Assembly: GCA_027336365.1 (NCBI GenBank)
Contig: DAHWFY010000008.1
Location: 1-36,278, forward strand
Direction of reading: 5' to 3'
Source of the DNA: Bacillota bacterium
GTDB lineage: Bacteria; Bacillota; Bacilli; Alicyclobacillales; Alicyclobacillaceae
Length of the DNA: 36,278 bases
Shown here: one piece after another, positions 1 to 7,741 of the stretch
How the letters are laid out: the number at the start of each line of letters is the position of its first letter
How positions within the stretch are numbered: position 1 is the stretch's first letter
Made by a program: the position numbers and the translations under genes
Notes under the pieces: generated by a model
Told to the model about the DNA's origin: nothing
Databases searched by the model: none
The model's input: only the letters and a program-made list of their open reading frames with translations

Positions 1-32
1 TGTAAATCCACAAAAATGTATTTACTGGGATA
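1..32 (+). repeat. Partial copy of the 67-bp palindromic repeat (copy F)
   Basis: Only the 3' half of the unit is inside the window. It has TGTAAATCCAC, then a variable loop, then TGTATTTACTGGGATA, matching the 3' halves of the copies near 12.7 and 14.8 kb. It ends at the SD of the next gene, in the same orientation as that gene. Confidence 0.8.
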
Positions 33-45
33 GGAGAGGGTGCTG

Positions 46-624
46 GTGACACGACTGTTTTTTGCTGTGGATCTACCGCCGTCCATCAGAAGACAGTTGA
101 CCTCCTTGCAGAGTGCGCTGCAAGACAATGGATTTGCCGCTCGCAACTGGTCGCCCTCCTCCTTGTTTCACCTGACTCTGGAATTTCTTGGCGACAAGGA
201 GGACGCGCTACGGCCATTTTTGGAACAGGCCGCATGGGAGGTGGCAGCCGCCCACTCCGGTTTTTCGGTGACTCTGTCGTCTTTGGGCGTCTTTGTGGAA
301 AAGCGAGTACTATGGCTGGGTCTGACACCTAACCAGGGATTGACACAACTACGGAGCTTGCAGGCTGCCCTAGTACAATCCCTGGCTACCAAACTTTCCT
401 CGCCATGGGAGCAACGTTCTTACCATCCGCATCTTACCCTGGCTCGACAGGTTGCCAGGGACAGCATCAGTTGTGTCGATGACTATCGGTCCTTGACAGA
501 GAAAGTGCTCACTGAGTCGGAATTCTCTGTGATGGATTTTTGCCTCTGCGCTTCCACCCGGTTGGAAGGCCGATTAGCCTATCCTATACTGACCCGTTTC
601 CCTTTGGCGAAAGACAACCAGTGA
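46..624 (+). CDS. thpR: RNA 2',3'-cyclic phosphodiesterase (2H family)
   Basis: This is a 2H phosphoesterase of the ThpR/LigT type, which hydrolyses RNA 2',3'-cyclic phosphate ends and in vitro can join 2'-5' tRNA halves. Both catalytic HxT motifs are visible: HLTL at about residues 42-45 and HLTL at about 129-132. The length of 192 residues is normal for the family, and the protein should be cytosolic. A GTG at 40 opens the frame, but the SD AGGAGAGG (32-39) touches it. The GTG at 46 lies 6 bases from that SD and gives a typical MTRLFFAVDLP start, so 46 was chosen. The gene converges with the MBL hydrolase. A copy of the 67-bp repeat sits directly upstream. Its physiological role in bacteria is poorly defined. 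Confidence 0.9.
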   Translation: MTRLFFAVDLPPSIRRQLTSLQSALQDNGFAARNWSPSSLFHLTLEFLGDKEDALRPFLEQAAWEVAAAHSGFSVTLSSLGVFVEKRVLWLGLTPNQGLTQLRSLQAALVQSLATKLSSPWEQRSYHPHLTLARQVARDSISCVDDYRSLTEKVLTESEFSVMDFCLCASTRLEGRLAYPILTRFPLAKDNQ

Positions 625-685
625 AAGGGTTACGTTGCTCTTTAGAGATGGCCCATGTCTTTTGGTGTTGGCGAAAAGAAGGGTC

Positions 686-1642
686 TTAGCGTTCCTTGGC
701 TTGCAACCAGTGCATTAAGCCGAGGGCATCCAGAGGCAGGTCCATCGCCAGAGTTTGCAGAATGTCCTCCTCATGGATAGAAAAACCGCGTTTCAATAAG
801 TCCTGATGAATCCATTGTACAAGGGCTTTTATGACCTCGTCGACGGTGACTTGAGGGTGGTATGCCTGTTTCATCACCGCGGCCATGGCCAAAGCGCCAG
901 ATTCCGTATTTGTCAAGGCCTCCTGTTTGCCAGAACGCCCGAAGTGGGTATGATAAACCCACCGAAAAGGAATTTGCTGCAATTTTTCTACCGTTGTCTG
1001 AACGGCTTGAGGATCAAAATCCACGGGAGAGGTGGAGGGCATGATCCACTCAAACGGCCAATTCGTAAAGCAAGAACGATAGCGAATTCCCAGGGCATCT
1101 CCGGAAAAAACGGCATCGCTTATGGGGTCAAGAATGGTGAAATGGTGTTTAGCATGACCGGGAGTATCGTAAAAAGTCAAGACCCGGGAACCAATATCCA
1201 GGGTTTCACCGTCGTTGCGGATGAGTACCCTATTTTCCGGAACAGGAATCATTTCTCCGAACAACTGAGAGAGTGACTCGCCGTAAACCTGTAGGGCGCC
1301 GTTCCACAATCGGCTGGGGTCAATCATGTGCCGAGCCCCCCGAGGATGGACCACCAAAGTGGCTCTGCGAGCCTTTTCCATGATTTGGCCTGCACCTCCC
1401 GCGTGGTCCAAGTGAACGTGGGTGATGATGACATAGGCCAAGTCTTCGGGTTGTAAATTGCAAGCGGCCAAACCTGCCAGGAGGATGTCATGGGATTTGG
1501 CAGAACCAGTTTCAATCAAAGTGGGCCGGTCCCCCAATATGACGTATGCGGCACTGCGGCATGGGGTGTCCTGTTCTAAGAGGTCAATCATTTTTACATT
1601 ATTTCCTAGATCCACGGGTTCAAATTGAGTTTGTTGTGGCAT
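686..1642 (-). CDS. MBL-fold metallo-hydrolase
   Basis: The protein is a 318-residue cytosolic metallo-beta-lactamase-fold hydrolase. The zinc motif HVHLDH is at residues 75-80 (His75, His77, Asp79, His80). A further metal-ligand region TPGHAKHH and the GDAL aspartate follow in the expected order. The C-terminal ~90 residues are helical and resemble the tail of hydrolase-type MBL proteins rather than RNase J or antibiotic lactamases. The substrate cannot be read from sequence; glyoxalase II-like or lactonase-like thioester/ester hydrolysis is the usual guess. An SD (GGAAGGTG) lies about 8 bases before the ATG, and an extended -10 (TGCTACACT) lies about 105 bases upstream. It is probably monocistronic. 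Confidence 0.85.
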   Translation of the reverse strand: MPQQTQFEPVDLGNNVKMIDLLEQDTPCRSAAYVILGDRPTLIETGSAKSHDILLAGLAACNLQPEDLAYVIITHVHLDHAGGAGQIMEKARRATLVVHPRGARHMIDPSRLWNGALQVYGESLSQLFGEMIPVPENRVLIRNDGETLDIGSRVLTFYDTPGHAKHHFTILDPISDAVFSGDALGIRYRSCFTNWPFEWIMPSTSPVDFDPQAVQTTVEKLQQIPFRWVYHTHFGRSGKQEALTNTESGALAMAAVMKQAYHPQVTVDEVIKALVQWIHQDLLKRGFSIHEEDILQTLAMDLPLDALGLMHWLQAKER

Positions 1643-1745
1643 ACAAGACGCACCTTCCTTTTCTCTGCAATGAAGTCCTGTCGGTTAAAGAGGATGTCAG
1701 ATGTCTGGCGCTCGTTTACTCTTGTGACCATACCCTCTCACTTCC

Positions 1746-1754
1746 AGTGTAGCA
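1746..1754 (-). promoter_or_regulatory. Extended -10 element upstream of the MBL hydrolase
   Basis: On the minus strand the sequence is TGCTACACT, that is TGn followed by TACACT (4 of 6 to TATAAT). No convincing -35 is seen 16-18 bases upstream. It would give a leader of about 100 bases. Confidence 0.35.
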
Positions 1755-1840
1755 TAGGCAGGACCGATAAGGACGAAGACGTTCACGCAGATGTGGGACG
1801 GAGGAGCATCTTTTCTAAAACACGGAGTCTGTTTACCAAA

Positions 1841-3385
1841 TCAGTGTCGAGAATCGGGTGGTCGGTTACGTCTGCCAAGTTTTGTGTCTCTCTTTTGACG
1901 CGATTTTTGTTGACTTGTTCGGGGAGAGGTTGAGTTCTCGTACCAGTGCGCGTTACGCTCTCGCCAGGTCATTTCCGGGGGGCGATGCTGGAGTGTAGTT
2001 TTACCACGACTCGGTCGGGTGGCTGTACGGGAGGACTTGTGGGAGCCCAACTTGTCTTTAATGGAACGGTTGTTCTGAGATTCACTTCCTGCAGAGATTT
2101 CTCGCTGACTCTGCCAAAACGGCTGGGGATTTTGCTGAGTACGGTGCAGTGGCCGAAAAGAACGGACTTGGGCTCGTCTACTGGGGAAGTCCTCCCCCAA
2201 TCCGGGTAATCCCTTGATATTACCCCGGTGCTGCGCCTGTCTTCGCTCTTGCAACTCTGTTGCTTCAATAACCTCGGCCAACTCATCGGCTTCCGGCTCA
2301 TTTTCAAGACTCCGACGTGAGATGCTTAAAAGAATGCCAACGGAAATCATATTCATGATGAGAGCTGTACCTCCATAGCTAATAAAAGGCAGGGGAACTC
2401 CTGTGACGGGCAACAATCCAGTGACGGCACCCAGGTTGATGAAAGCGTTGATGGCCATCATCGTAGTCAGACCAACCGATAACAGGGCACCAAACCGGTC
2501 AGGAGCATGACGAGCCACGCGAAATCCGCGCCACATGAATACAAGGAAAATGATCAATAGGCTAACGGCTCCTATCAGGCCCCATTCTTCAACAAACACC
2601 GGAAAAATAAAGTCGTTCTGAGGGTATGGCAAATACCCCGCTTTTTCAATGCTCTGCCCGAATCCCCGACCAAACCAACCTCCGGCGGAAATGGCCGTCA
2701 TACCCTGGACCAATTGGTAACTGATGCTGTTCATGTGGGCAAAGGGATGAAACCAAGCAATGATGCGATTTGAGCGGTAGGATTCCAGCAGTGCCAGAAT
2801 AATAAGCACTGGAGTCAGGGACAGCAGGGTCAAAAGCAAGGGCTTGAGCCTGACTCCAGAAGTGAACACCACCGCCAAGGCGGCAGCAAGAAGGATCATG
2901 GCAGTACCCATATCGGGTTCTGCAAAAATTAACAGAAAATTGGCTCCGATAATCAGTAAGGACGGTAATAGTCCGTGCTTTAAATCGTGCAGCAACATCG
3001 CCTGTTTGGTGAAGAAAAATGCCAAGTAAATCACAGTGGCAAGGATTGCTATTTCCGAGGGCTGCAAATGGAGGCTGCCATGGCCAATCCAGCGGCGGCC
3101 CCCGTTTTGCGCCCATCCAATGTGGGGTATTAGCACCAACAGTAGCAAGCCGAGGTTTATCATCATGAACAAAGGTGCATATCGGTACCACACACGGTGG
3201 GACAATTGGCTAACGCCAGTCATCAGTCCCACCCCCAGCACGGCGGAAATCAGTTGGCGTTTGGCGAAATAGGCGGCTGGCAATGGGGGTTGGGACTGTA
3301 ACGCCCACACTGTGCTGGCAGAATAGACGGTTAAAACCCCTATGGCGCACAAAATTATAGTTGTAAAAAACAGAACATAATCCAT
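1841..3385 (-). CDS. ftsW: FtsW/SpoVE-type SEDS peptidoglycan polymerase with long basic C-terminal tail
   Basis: This is a SEDS-family (FtsW/RodA/SpoVE) membrane protein, a peptidoglycan glycosyltransferase working with a class B penicillin-binding protein. About ten hydrophobic segments fill the first ~360 residues. The signature PFISYGGTALIMN and the loop with GWFGRGFGQS and PQNDFIFPVFVEEWG are typical of FtsW/SpoVE. About 155 residues follow the last membrane segment. They are rich in Arg, Lys, Gln, Ser and Pro and look disordered, much longer than the usual short tail. The ATG at 3385 has AGAGG six bases upstream. A GTG at 3400 (AAAGGTGG ten bases upstream) would add five residues. A second SEDS gene lies at 4979. 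FtsW versus SpoVE cannot be settled here. Confidence 0.85.
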   Translation of the reverse strand: MDYVLFFTTIILCAIGVLTVYSASTVWALQSQPPLPAAYFAKRQLISAVLGVGLMTGVSQLSHRVWYRYAPLFMMINLGLLLLVLIPHIGWAQNGGRRWIGHGSLHLQPSEIAILATVIYLAFFFTKQAMLLHDLKHGLLPSLLIIGANFLLIFAEPDMGTAMILLAAALAVVFTSGVRLKPLLLTLLSLTPVLIILALLESYRSNRIIAWFHPFAHMNSISYQLVQGMTAISAGGWFGRGFGQSIEKAGYLPYPQNDFIFPVFVEEWGLIGAVSLLIIFLVFMWRGFRVARHAPDRFGALLSVGLTTMMAINAFINLGAVTGLLPVTGVPLPFISYGGTALIMNMISVGILLSISRRSLENEPEADELAEVIEATELQERRQAQHRGNIKGLPGLGEDFPSRRAQVRSFRPLHRTQQNPQPFWQSQREISAGSESQNNRSIKDKLGSHKSSRTATRPSRGKTTLQHRPPEMTWRERNAHWYENSTSPRTSQQKSRQKRDTKLGRRNRPPDSRH

Positions 3386-3456
3386 TTGTTGCCTCTGCAC
3401 TGTTGCCGCGCCACCTTTGCAAGCCTGGGTGAAGGAATCAGTGGTTCATGATTCGC

Positions 3457-3472
3457 ATTGTCTCCGGACAAT
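3457..3472. repeat. Perfect 6-4-6 inverted repeat upstream of ftsW
   Basis: ATTGTC-TCCG-GACAAT lies 70-90 bases upstream of the ftsW start and downstream of the small membrane protein gene. It could be an operator or a small hairpin. It has no T-tract, so it is not a clear terminator. Confidence 0.35.
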
Positions 3473-3540
3473 CTGTTCGACGCAAGTCCTTAACTTCCCT
3501 GCCAGAGTGGACCATAACCACTCATTTCCATACGCTTGAT

Positions 3541-3858
3541 TCACCACCATTGCATGCCGATGGCAGTGATGCCAAGAATGGCCGCTAAGGGGATGGCCAG
3601 GTGCCAACCTCCTCCTGGTCTCGGGGGCGGATATCCCGGTCCACCAGGGCCCATGGCGGGTCCACCGAAAAAGGGGCGGTAGGCGTCAATTTCATTTCCA
3701 GGTGGCCACGTTGAACCTCGGGAAAGGCTGTGCCAGTGAGGAGCGAGAATCAGGTATTTACGGGTGCAGTGTACAACCATACCAGAAAATGTGCCATAGG
3801 GCGTATGACAACGGATGGGTTGACCTATCAGTTTACGGATCGCATGGTGGGATACCAT
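3541..3858 (-). CDS. Small Pro/Gly-rich membrane-anchored protein, function unknown
   Basis: This encodes 105 residues. The frame is open for much longer upstream, but the ATG at 3858 is preceded at eight bases by a good SD (AAAGGGGG) and gives a sensible protein. The N-terminal 45 residues (IGQPIRCHTPYGTFSGMVVH) resemble the small SH3-like fold seen in short Bacillus spore/coat-associated proteins. A Gly/Pro-rich linker (about 64-83) follows, then one hydrophobic C-terminal segment (LAIPLAAILGITAIG) ending in QWW. The layout suggests a surface or coat-associated protein held by a C-terminal membrane segment. The family resemblance is from memory and the function is unknown. It reads toward ftsW and diverges from the glycerophosphodiesterase. 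Confidence 0.6.
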   Translation of the reverse strand: MVSHHAIRKLIGQPIRCHTPYGTFSGMVVHCTRKYLILAPHWHSLSRGSTWPPGNEIDAYRPFFGGPAMGPGGPGYPPPRPGGGWHLAIPLAAILGITAIGMQWW

Positions 3859-3973
3859 GAAATAACCCCCTTTATTGCAAAGATGAAAGCAGACTGCGAA
3901 CCCTTGTCGCGCGAGATGGACAAACGTACTCGGTATGCACAAAATGAAAGGGCATAACACTGGGACGGGTCGC

Positions 3974-3993
3974 CTATGGGTCTTCGCCCATAG
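3974..3993. repeat. Perfect 7-bp hairpin in the divergent spacer
   Basis: CTATGGG-TCTTCG-CCCATAG, without a T-tract. It lies between the divergent small membrane protein gene and the glycerophosphodiesterase promoter. The role is unknown; it could be an operator or leader hairpin. Confidence 0.35.
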
Positions 3994-4057
3994 TGTATGG
4001 GAGAAAGGGCTATCGGGTATCCACAGGAGCCCATCTTTGTGGATGAGAATCATTCCA

Positions 4058-4086
4058 TGCACAAAAGCTTGCGGGTCCGCTATAAT
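4058..4086 (+). promoter_or_regulatory. SigA-type promoter for the glycerophosphodiesterase-rodA pair
   Basis: -35 TGCACA (4058-4063), a 17-base spacer, and a perfect -10 TATAAT (4081-4086). The predicted start near 4093 leaves a short leader with the SD GGGGAGGG at 4107-4114. Confidence 0.6.
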
Positions 4087-4122
4087 GAATCCGTAGCTGT
4101 TTGGCCGGGGAGGGCCTGCGCG

Positions 4123-4977
4123 TTGCACATCCAACATGGTGTGTGTAAGGAATGGCAGAGAAGTCGGGCACCGTGGGTGATGGCGCATCGTGGAGACAGT
4201 GCCCGGGCACCAGAAAACACTCTGTCGGCTTTTCGCTTGGCGGTGGAGGCTGGGGTGGATGCACTGGAAACGGATGTTCACTGGACTTCGGACGGCGAAG
4301 TGGTGGTTTCCCATGATGCGACAGTAGATAGAAACACAGATGGCAGAGGGAATATACGCGATTTGACCTTGGCACAGTTGCGAAAGTTGGATTTTGGCTG
4401 GAGATTTACTCTCGATGGGGGGAATACCTTCCCTTACCGGGGACAAGGGATTCGTATCTTGACCCTGGAAGAACTCCTCAATCATTTTCCCACTGCACGC
4501 GTGACCGTTGAGATTAAACCCGAACATCCAGCGTCTTTGCAGCGTCTATTGCAAGTGATTGGGGAATGTGGGGCTCATCAACGAGTGCTGCTGGCTTCTT
4601 TTCACCATCAGGTACTGACAAGAGTGCGTCAGATGACTGACAGAGTGGGAACCGGAGCGTCGTCCCGAGAGACGTTGGGGGTTTACATCCGCAGTCAATT
4701 TCTCAGCAAGTTTGTGCATCCTGCAAAGTCACCGTTTTGCGTGCTCCAATTGCCGTTGCAGCAGATGGGTCTGCAAGTGGTAAACCGCCGCTTCATCCGG
4801 TATGCCCATGAGGCAAGGATGGCGGTTCATGTTTGGACGGTGGACGAAGCGTCGCAGTGGGAAAGGTTGTGGGAAGCCGGAGTGGATGGAATTGTTACCA
4901 ATCGGCCCCGGGAAGCAGTGCAGGCCCGGGATATTTGGTGGCGTCGGCATCTACATAAAGCCATTCGGGAGGCATAA
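4123..4977 (+). CDS. ugpQ: Glycerophosphodiester phosphodiesterase
   Basis: This is a GDPD-family enzyme hydrolysing glycerophosphodiesters to glycerol-3-phosphate and an alcohol. Family motifs are clear: MAHRGD near the N terminus (catalytic His, Arg), PENTLSAF, ALETDVHWTSDGEVVVSHD (metal ligands and the second His), KLDFG, VEIKPE, and near the C terminus VHVWTVDE and DGIVTNRP. There is no signal peptide, so it should be cytosolic. The frame is open far upstream, but the promoter TATAAT at 4081 excludes early starts. The TTG at 4123 lies eight bases after GGGGAGGG and is preferred; the GTG at 4141 is the alternative and lacks a well-placed SD. Its stop is one base before the rodA start, so the two are probably co-transcribed. 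Confidence 0.88.
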   Translation: MHIQHGVCKEWQRSRAPWVMAHRGDSARAPENTLSAFRLAVEAGVDALETDVHWTSDGEVVVSHDATVDRNTDGRGNIRDLTLAQLRKLDFGWRFTLDGGNTFPYRGQGIRILTLEELLNHFPTARVTVEIKPEHPASLQRLLQVIGECGAHQRVLLASFHHQVLTRVRQMTDRVGTGASSRETLGVYIRSQFLSKFVHPAKSPFCVLQLPLQQMGLQVVNRRFIRYAHEARMAVHVWTVDEASQWERLWEAGVDGIVTNRPREAVQARDIWWRRHLHKAIREA

Positions 4978-4978
4978 C

Positions 4979-6157
4979 ATGGATGTTTTAAGGCGAAACG
5001 GACGGCAAATTGATTTTGTATTGGTTGGTGTGACCGTCTTGTTGTTAGCGTACGGTTGTGTGGCTGTATTGGCGGCGACCTACAGCAATCCAGATCCTAA
5101 CATACCGTCTCATGCTTGGATTAAGCAGTTGTTGTATGGTGTGGTGGGTTTAGGCATCATGACGGTGATGGGGGTGTATGATTATCGGGGACTGCGCAAA
5201 TACCACTGGTGGATTTACGGGGTAACCACTGTGTTGTTAGTGGCGGTCTTTGGTTTTCATTCCATCAACGGTGCCCATAGTTGGATTCCTCTGAGTGTGT
5301 TCAGTATCCAGCCTTCCGAGTTCGCCAAAATTTCCCTGATTGTGTCTACTGCAGCGTTCTTGGCAGGCAGGGAAGAGGCCGAGTTCCCTGACCGTCGTTG
5401 GTTCAAGTCTTGGCCCGTTTTGGCTTTGTTGATTGTTCCATTTGCTCTTACCTACAAGGAGCCAGCCCTGGGGCAGGCTTTGGTGATGCTGGCCATTACG
5501 GGAACCATGTATGTGATGTACATACGCAGGGCTTGGTTTGGTGTGGCCATCACTTTCTTGGTGACAGGGGGTGTGCTGGTGGTGGCGGTTCCCATACTTT
5601 TTCCTCAGCAGGCGATTCAATTTGTCAATCAGGTGGTGTTGAAACACCATCTGTTGCGTGGGTATCAGGCGGATCGAATTCTTACTTGGCTGAACCCGTC
5701 TTATCAATTGTCTAGTGCTGGGTACAACATTCACCAGGCCCAGGTTGCCATTGGTTCGGGTCAGCTTTTTGGCCAAGGGTTTCTTAATGGCGTGGAAACC
5801 AATGCAGGTGCTGTACCGAATCAGTGGACAGACTACATTTTTTCCGCCATCGGTGAAGAATTTGGTTTTGTCGGTGGCAGCATTCTGGTTTTGCTGTTCA
5901 TGATTATGGTGCACAGACTCATCCGTATTGCTGCCAATGCTCAAGATGCATTTGGTTCATATGTTGTGATGGGTATTGTGGGGATGTTTGCTTTTCAGGT
6001 CTTCGAAAACGTGGGTATGGATGTGTATATGAGTCCCTCCACGGGTATCACACTGCCTTTCATCAGTTATGGCGGGAGTTCTATCGTGGCCAATCTGATG
6101 TGTATCGGTTTGGCCCTGAGTGTTGCTTTGCGGCGTAAGAAACTTTACTTTGGCTAG
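4979..6157 (+). CDS. rodA: RodA-type SEDS peptidoglycan polymerase
   Basis: The protein has 392 residues, the usual length of Bacillus RodA, and about ten membrane segments. SEDS signatures visible include INGAHSWIPL, SIQPSEFAKISL, KEPALGQALV (the position usually occupied by E/DPDLGTA), QAQVAIGSGQLFGQGF, DYIFSAIGEEFGFVG and PFISYGGSSIVANL. RodA polymerises lipid II into glycan strands in the lateral-wall elongation machinery with a class B PBP. The ATG at 4979 has GGGAGG five to six bases upstream and starts one base after the phosphodiesterase stop. It lacks the long basic tail of the FtsW-type paralogue at 1841-3385. RodA rather than SpoVE is inferred from length and motif style. Confidence 0.85.
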   Translation: MDVLRRNGRQIDFVLVGVTVLLLAYGCVAVLAATYSNPDPNIPSHAWIKQLLYGVVGLGIMTVMGVYDYRGLRKYHWWIYGVTTVLLVAVFGFHSINGAHSWIPLSVFSIQPSEFAKISLIVSTAAFLAGREEAEFPDRRWFKSWPVLALLIVPFALTYKEPALGQALVMLAITGTMYVMYIRRAWFGVAITFLVTGGVLVVAVPILFPQQAIQFVNQVVLKHHLLRGYQADRILTWLNPSYQLSSAGYNIHQAQVAIGSGQLFGQGFLNGVETNAGAVPNQWTDYIFSAIGEEFGFVGGSILVLLFMIMVHRLIRIAANAQDAFGSYVVMGIVGMFAFQVFENVGMDVYMSPSTGITLPFISYGGSSIVANLMCIGLALSVALRRKKLYFG

Positions 6158-6280
6158 TCGTGTGTGTTCGAAACTCACATGACTTAGTTAGTGGGCATCA
6201 CGGATTACGGGAACTTGAACCTCCGATGATATGAAATACATCCTGAGGAAACAGGAGTTGTACCTCATTTTTCGGAGTTT

Positions 6281-6955
6281 TTATGGACGCTCCGCTCCTT
6301 CACCGGGTTGATCTTTGCTGCGGAAACGGTCTGCCAGTTCTACCAGCCACAGGTGATGGTAGGGCACCTCATACAATACAGGTTCAATTCGTACATCCCC
6401 AGGTCCAATCCGGTACATCCAAATGGTGGTTTCCGTGTGATATCCCTCATGCATGCGAATTCCTAAGTGAATCGAGTCACGGTAACCGTTTTTGTACGCG
6501 ATGGCTCCTAACTGTCCGTGCAATTCTTGAACCAAGGGTCGATATCGCGGATTCCTTAAGACGGGAACATCCACCCACGGGGTGTAGCCGTCAGCGTCAG
6601 TTCGCAGTCGCTGCTCTGTTTCAATGATAACAACTTCAGCTGTCGCCAAGGGTTGAAGAGTGCGTCCGTCGATCACGTGTGCACGGAATTTCCCCACTGG
6701 CCAAGGTGCATAGGGGCTGGGGGTGTGTCCTCCACCGGACTCAACGGGACCCACTGGGGCTGGAGTCGACGGATTGACGACGTTCGGACTGAACGGACTG
6801 GTTCCGGAGTTCGAGCCGGGGGATTTCTTGGATGACGGCTGCGGTGTCGCAGGGTTTACTGACGTTGCTGCGGCCTGGAACGGGGTTGAACAAACCAGGC
6901 ACAGGGAAAATAGGGCAGTAACCATTGAAATTAGGGTATGGGACTTGCGTGGCAC
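6281..6955 (-). CDS. Secreted protein with a carboxypeptidase-regulatory-like domain
   Basis: This encodes 224 residues: an N-terminal signal peptide (basic start, hydrophobic stretch, cleavage probably after FQAAA), a Pro/Ser/Gly-rich linker to about residue 80, then one beta-rich domain beginning FRAHVIDGRTLQPLATAEV. That pattern resembles the CarboxypepD_reg/transthyretin-like fold used as a binding or spacer module outside the cell. An in-frame ATG at 6964 directly abuts AGGAGG, leaving no spacer. The GTG at 6955 lies nine bases downstream and is the better start. It begins 33 bases after the SpoIID-like gene stop, so both are probably one operon. The ligand is unknown. No sortase motif or membrane anchor is visible. 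Confidence 0.65.
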   Translation of the reverse strand: MPRKSHTLISMVTALFSLCLVCSTPFQAAATSVNPATPQPSSKKSPGSNSGTSPFSPNVVNPSTPAPVGPVESGGGHTPSPYAPWPVGKFRAHVIDGRTLQPLATAEVVIIETEQRLRTDADGYTPWVDVPVLRNPRYRPLVQELHGQLGAIAYKNGYRDSIHLGIRMHEGYHTETTIWMYRIGPGDVRIEPVLYEVPYHHLWLVELADRFRSKDQPGEGAERP

Positions 6956-6988
6956 ACGACTCATCCTCCTTATTTACATTTATATCAT

Positions 6989-7615
6989 TTATGGAACTTG
7001 GAACAGGCTCCTATCCATGTAGTAAAACTGCAGAATCTGGAGGTAGGTGCGCCCGCGCTGTGCCCAGTACTCGGATCCCCATTGGGACATTTTTTGCGCG
7101 TTGCGGTATTGCCAATTAGGGTTATTGCGATAACCCGCTCGGTAGTTAAGCTCCATAATGTCTCCGCTGGGGAGAGTAAAGGCTAGCGGACGAATGGCTT
7201 CCACGGCCTGATTGGTGTCAACTTGACCAGATAAATAACGAAAAGATTGAAAGTTAGTTGTGTTGTCTACGTCAAAGGTAAGACCCCCAATGGTAATTGG
7301 ATGCAGGTGATGGTACCATGCAAACATTTTAACCGCCATGGCACCGGCCTTCAGGGACTCCGGAGACCACGAGGGCATCCATTCATTGGGAAGTACATCT
7401 TTGCAGTATTCTTCAAACGGAACGGTTTGAACCCAGACAATTTTGCCTCTGGGATCTGGCTCACCGTTGGGATTATTCTCTCGGATAGCCACTTGAACGG
7501 TTGAGGGAGTTGGTGTATTGAACACGGTTTGGGTCGCGGCTGCGGGGGGAGCAGCAATTGCGGTCCCGCAACCCGCGGTGAACAGACTAAATATTGTGAG
7601 CAAGTACCGTTTCAT
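6989..7615 (-). CDS. Exported SpoIID/LytB-domain protein
   Basis: The protein has 208 residues. The N terminus has a signal peptide ending near SLFTAGCGTAIAA; the Cys could be a lipobox, but the -3 residue is Thr, so lipidation is uncertain. The rest matches the SpoIID domain: VPFEEYCKDVLPNEWMPSW, then SPESLKAGAMAVKMFAW and near the C terminus QKMSQWGSEYWAQRG with YLQILQFYY. SpoIID is a lytic transglycosylase acting on peptide-stripped glycan during engulfment. This copy is shorter than SpoIID itself and holds little besides the core domain. Its start has GAGGAGGAA seven bases upstream. A secreted partner follows. Wall remodelling in sporulation or vegetative growth is inferred, not shown. 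Confidence 0.75.
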   Translation of the reverse strand: MKRYLLTIFSLFTAGCGTAIAAPPAAATQTVFNTPTPSTVQVAIRENNPNGEPDPRGKIVWVQTVPFEEYCKDVLPNEWMPSWSPESLKAGAMAVKMFAWYHHLHPITIGGLTFDVDNTTNFQSFRYLSGQVDTNQAVEAIRPLAFTLPSGDIMELNYRAGYRNNPNWQYRNAQKMSQWGSEYWAQRGRTYLQILQFYYMDRSLFQVP

Positions 7616-7665
7616 GTGCGTTCCTCCTCAAGAGATACGATTCCCGCTAACGGCCTTATGCATGC

Positions 7666-7694
7666 ATGACAAACCAAGTGTGAGACGTTACAAT
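7666..7694 (+). promoter_or_regulatory. SigA-type promoter upstream of ywhD-speA
   Basis: -35 ATGACA (7666-7671), a 17-base spacer and -10 TACAAT (7689-7694); each box is 5 of 6 to consensus. It could drive the whole co-directional cluster to 11857. Confidence 0.6.
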
Positions 7695-7741
7695 GGGGAA
7701 AATGTGCAACAATTCGTGTTTAAGAGAGGGCGTGGGGCATC

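Noticed and set aside
3730-3957. Plus-strand frame opposite the small membrane protein
   Set aside because: The minus-strand frame has a well-placed SD and sensible domains; the plus frame has neither.
6156-6180. Terminator after rodA
   Set aside because: TCGTGTG/CACATGA can pair with one G-U, but the loop is 11 bases and no T-run follows, so evidence is too weak.
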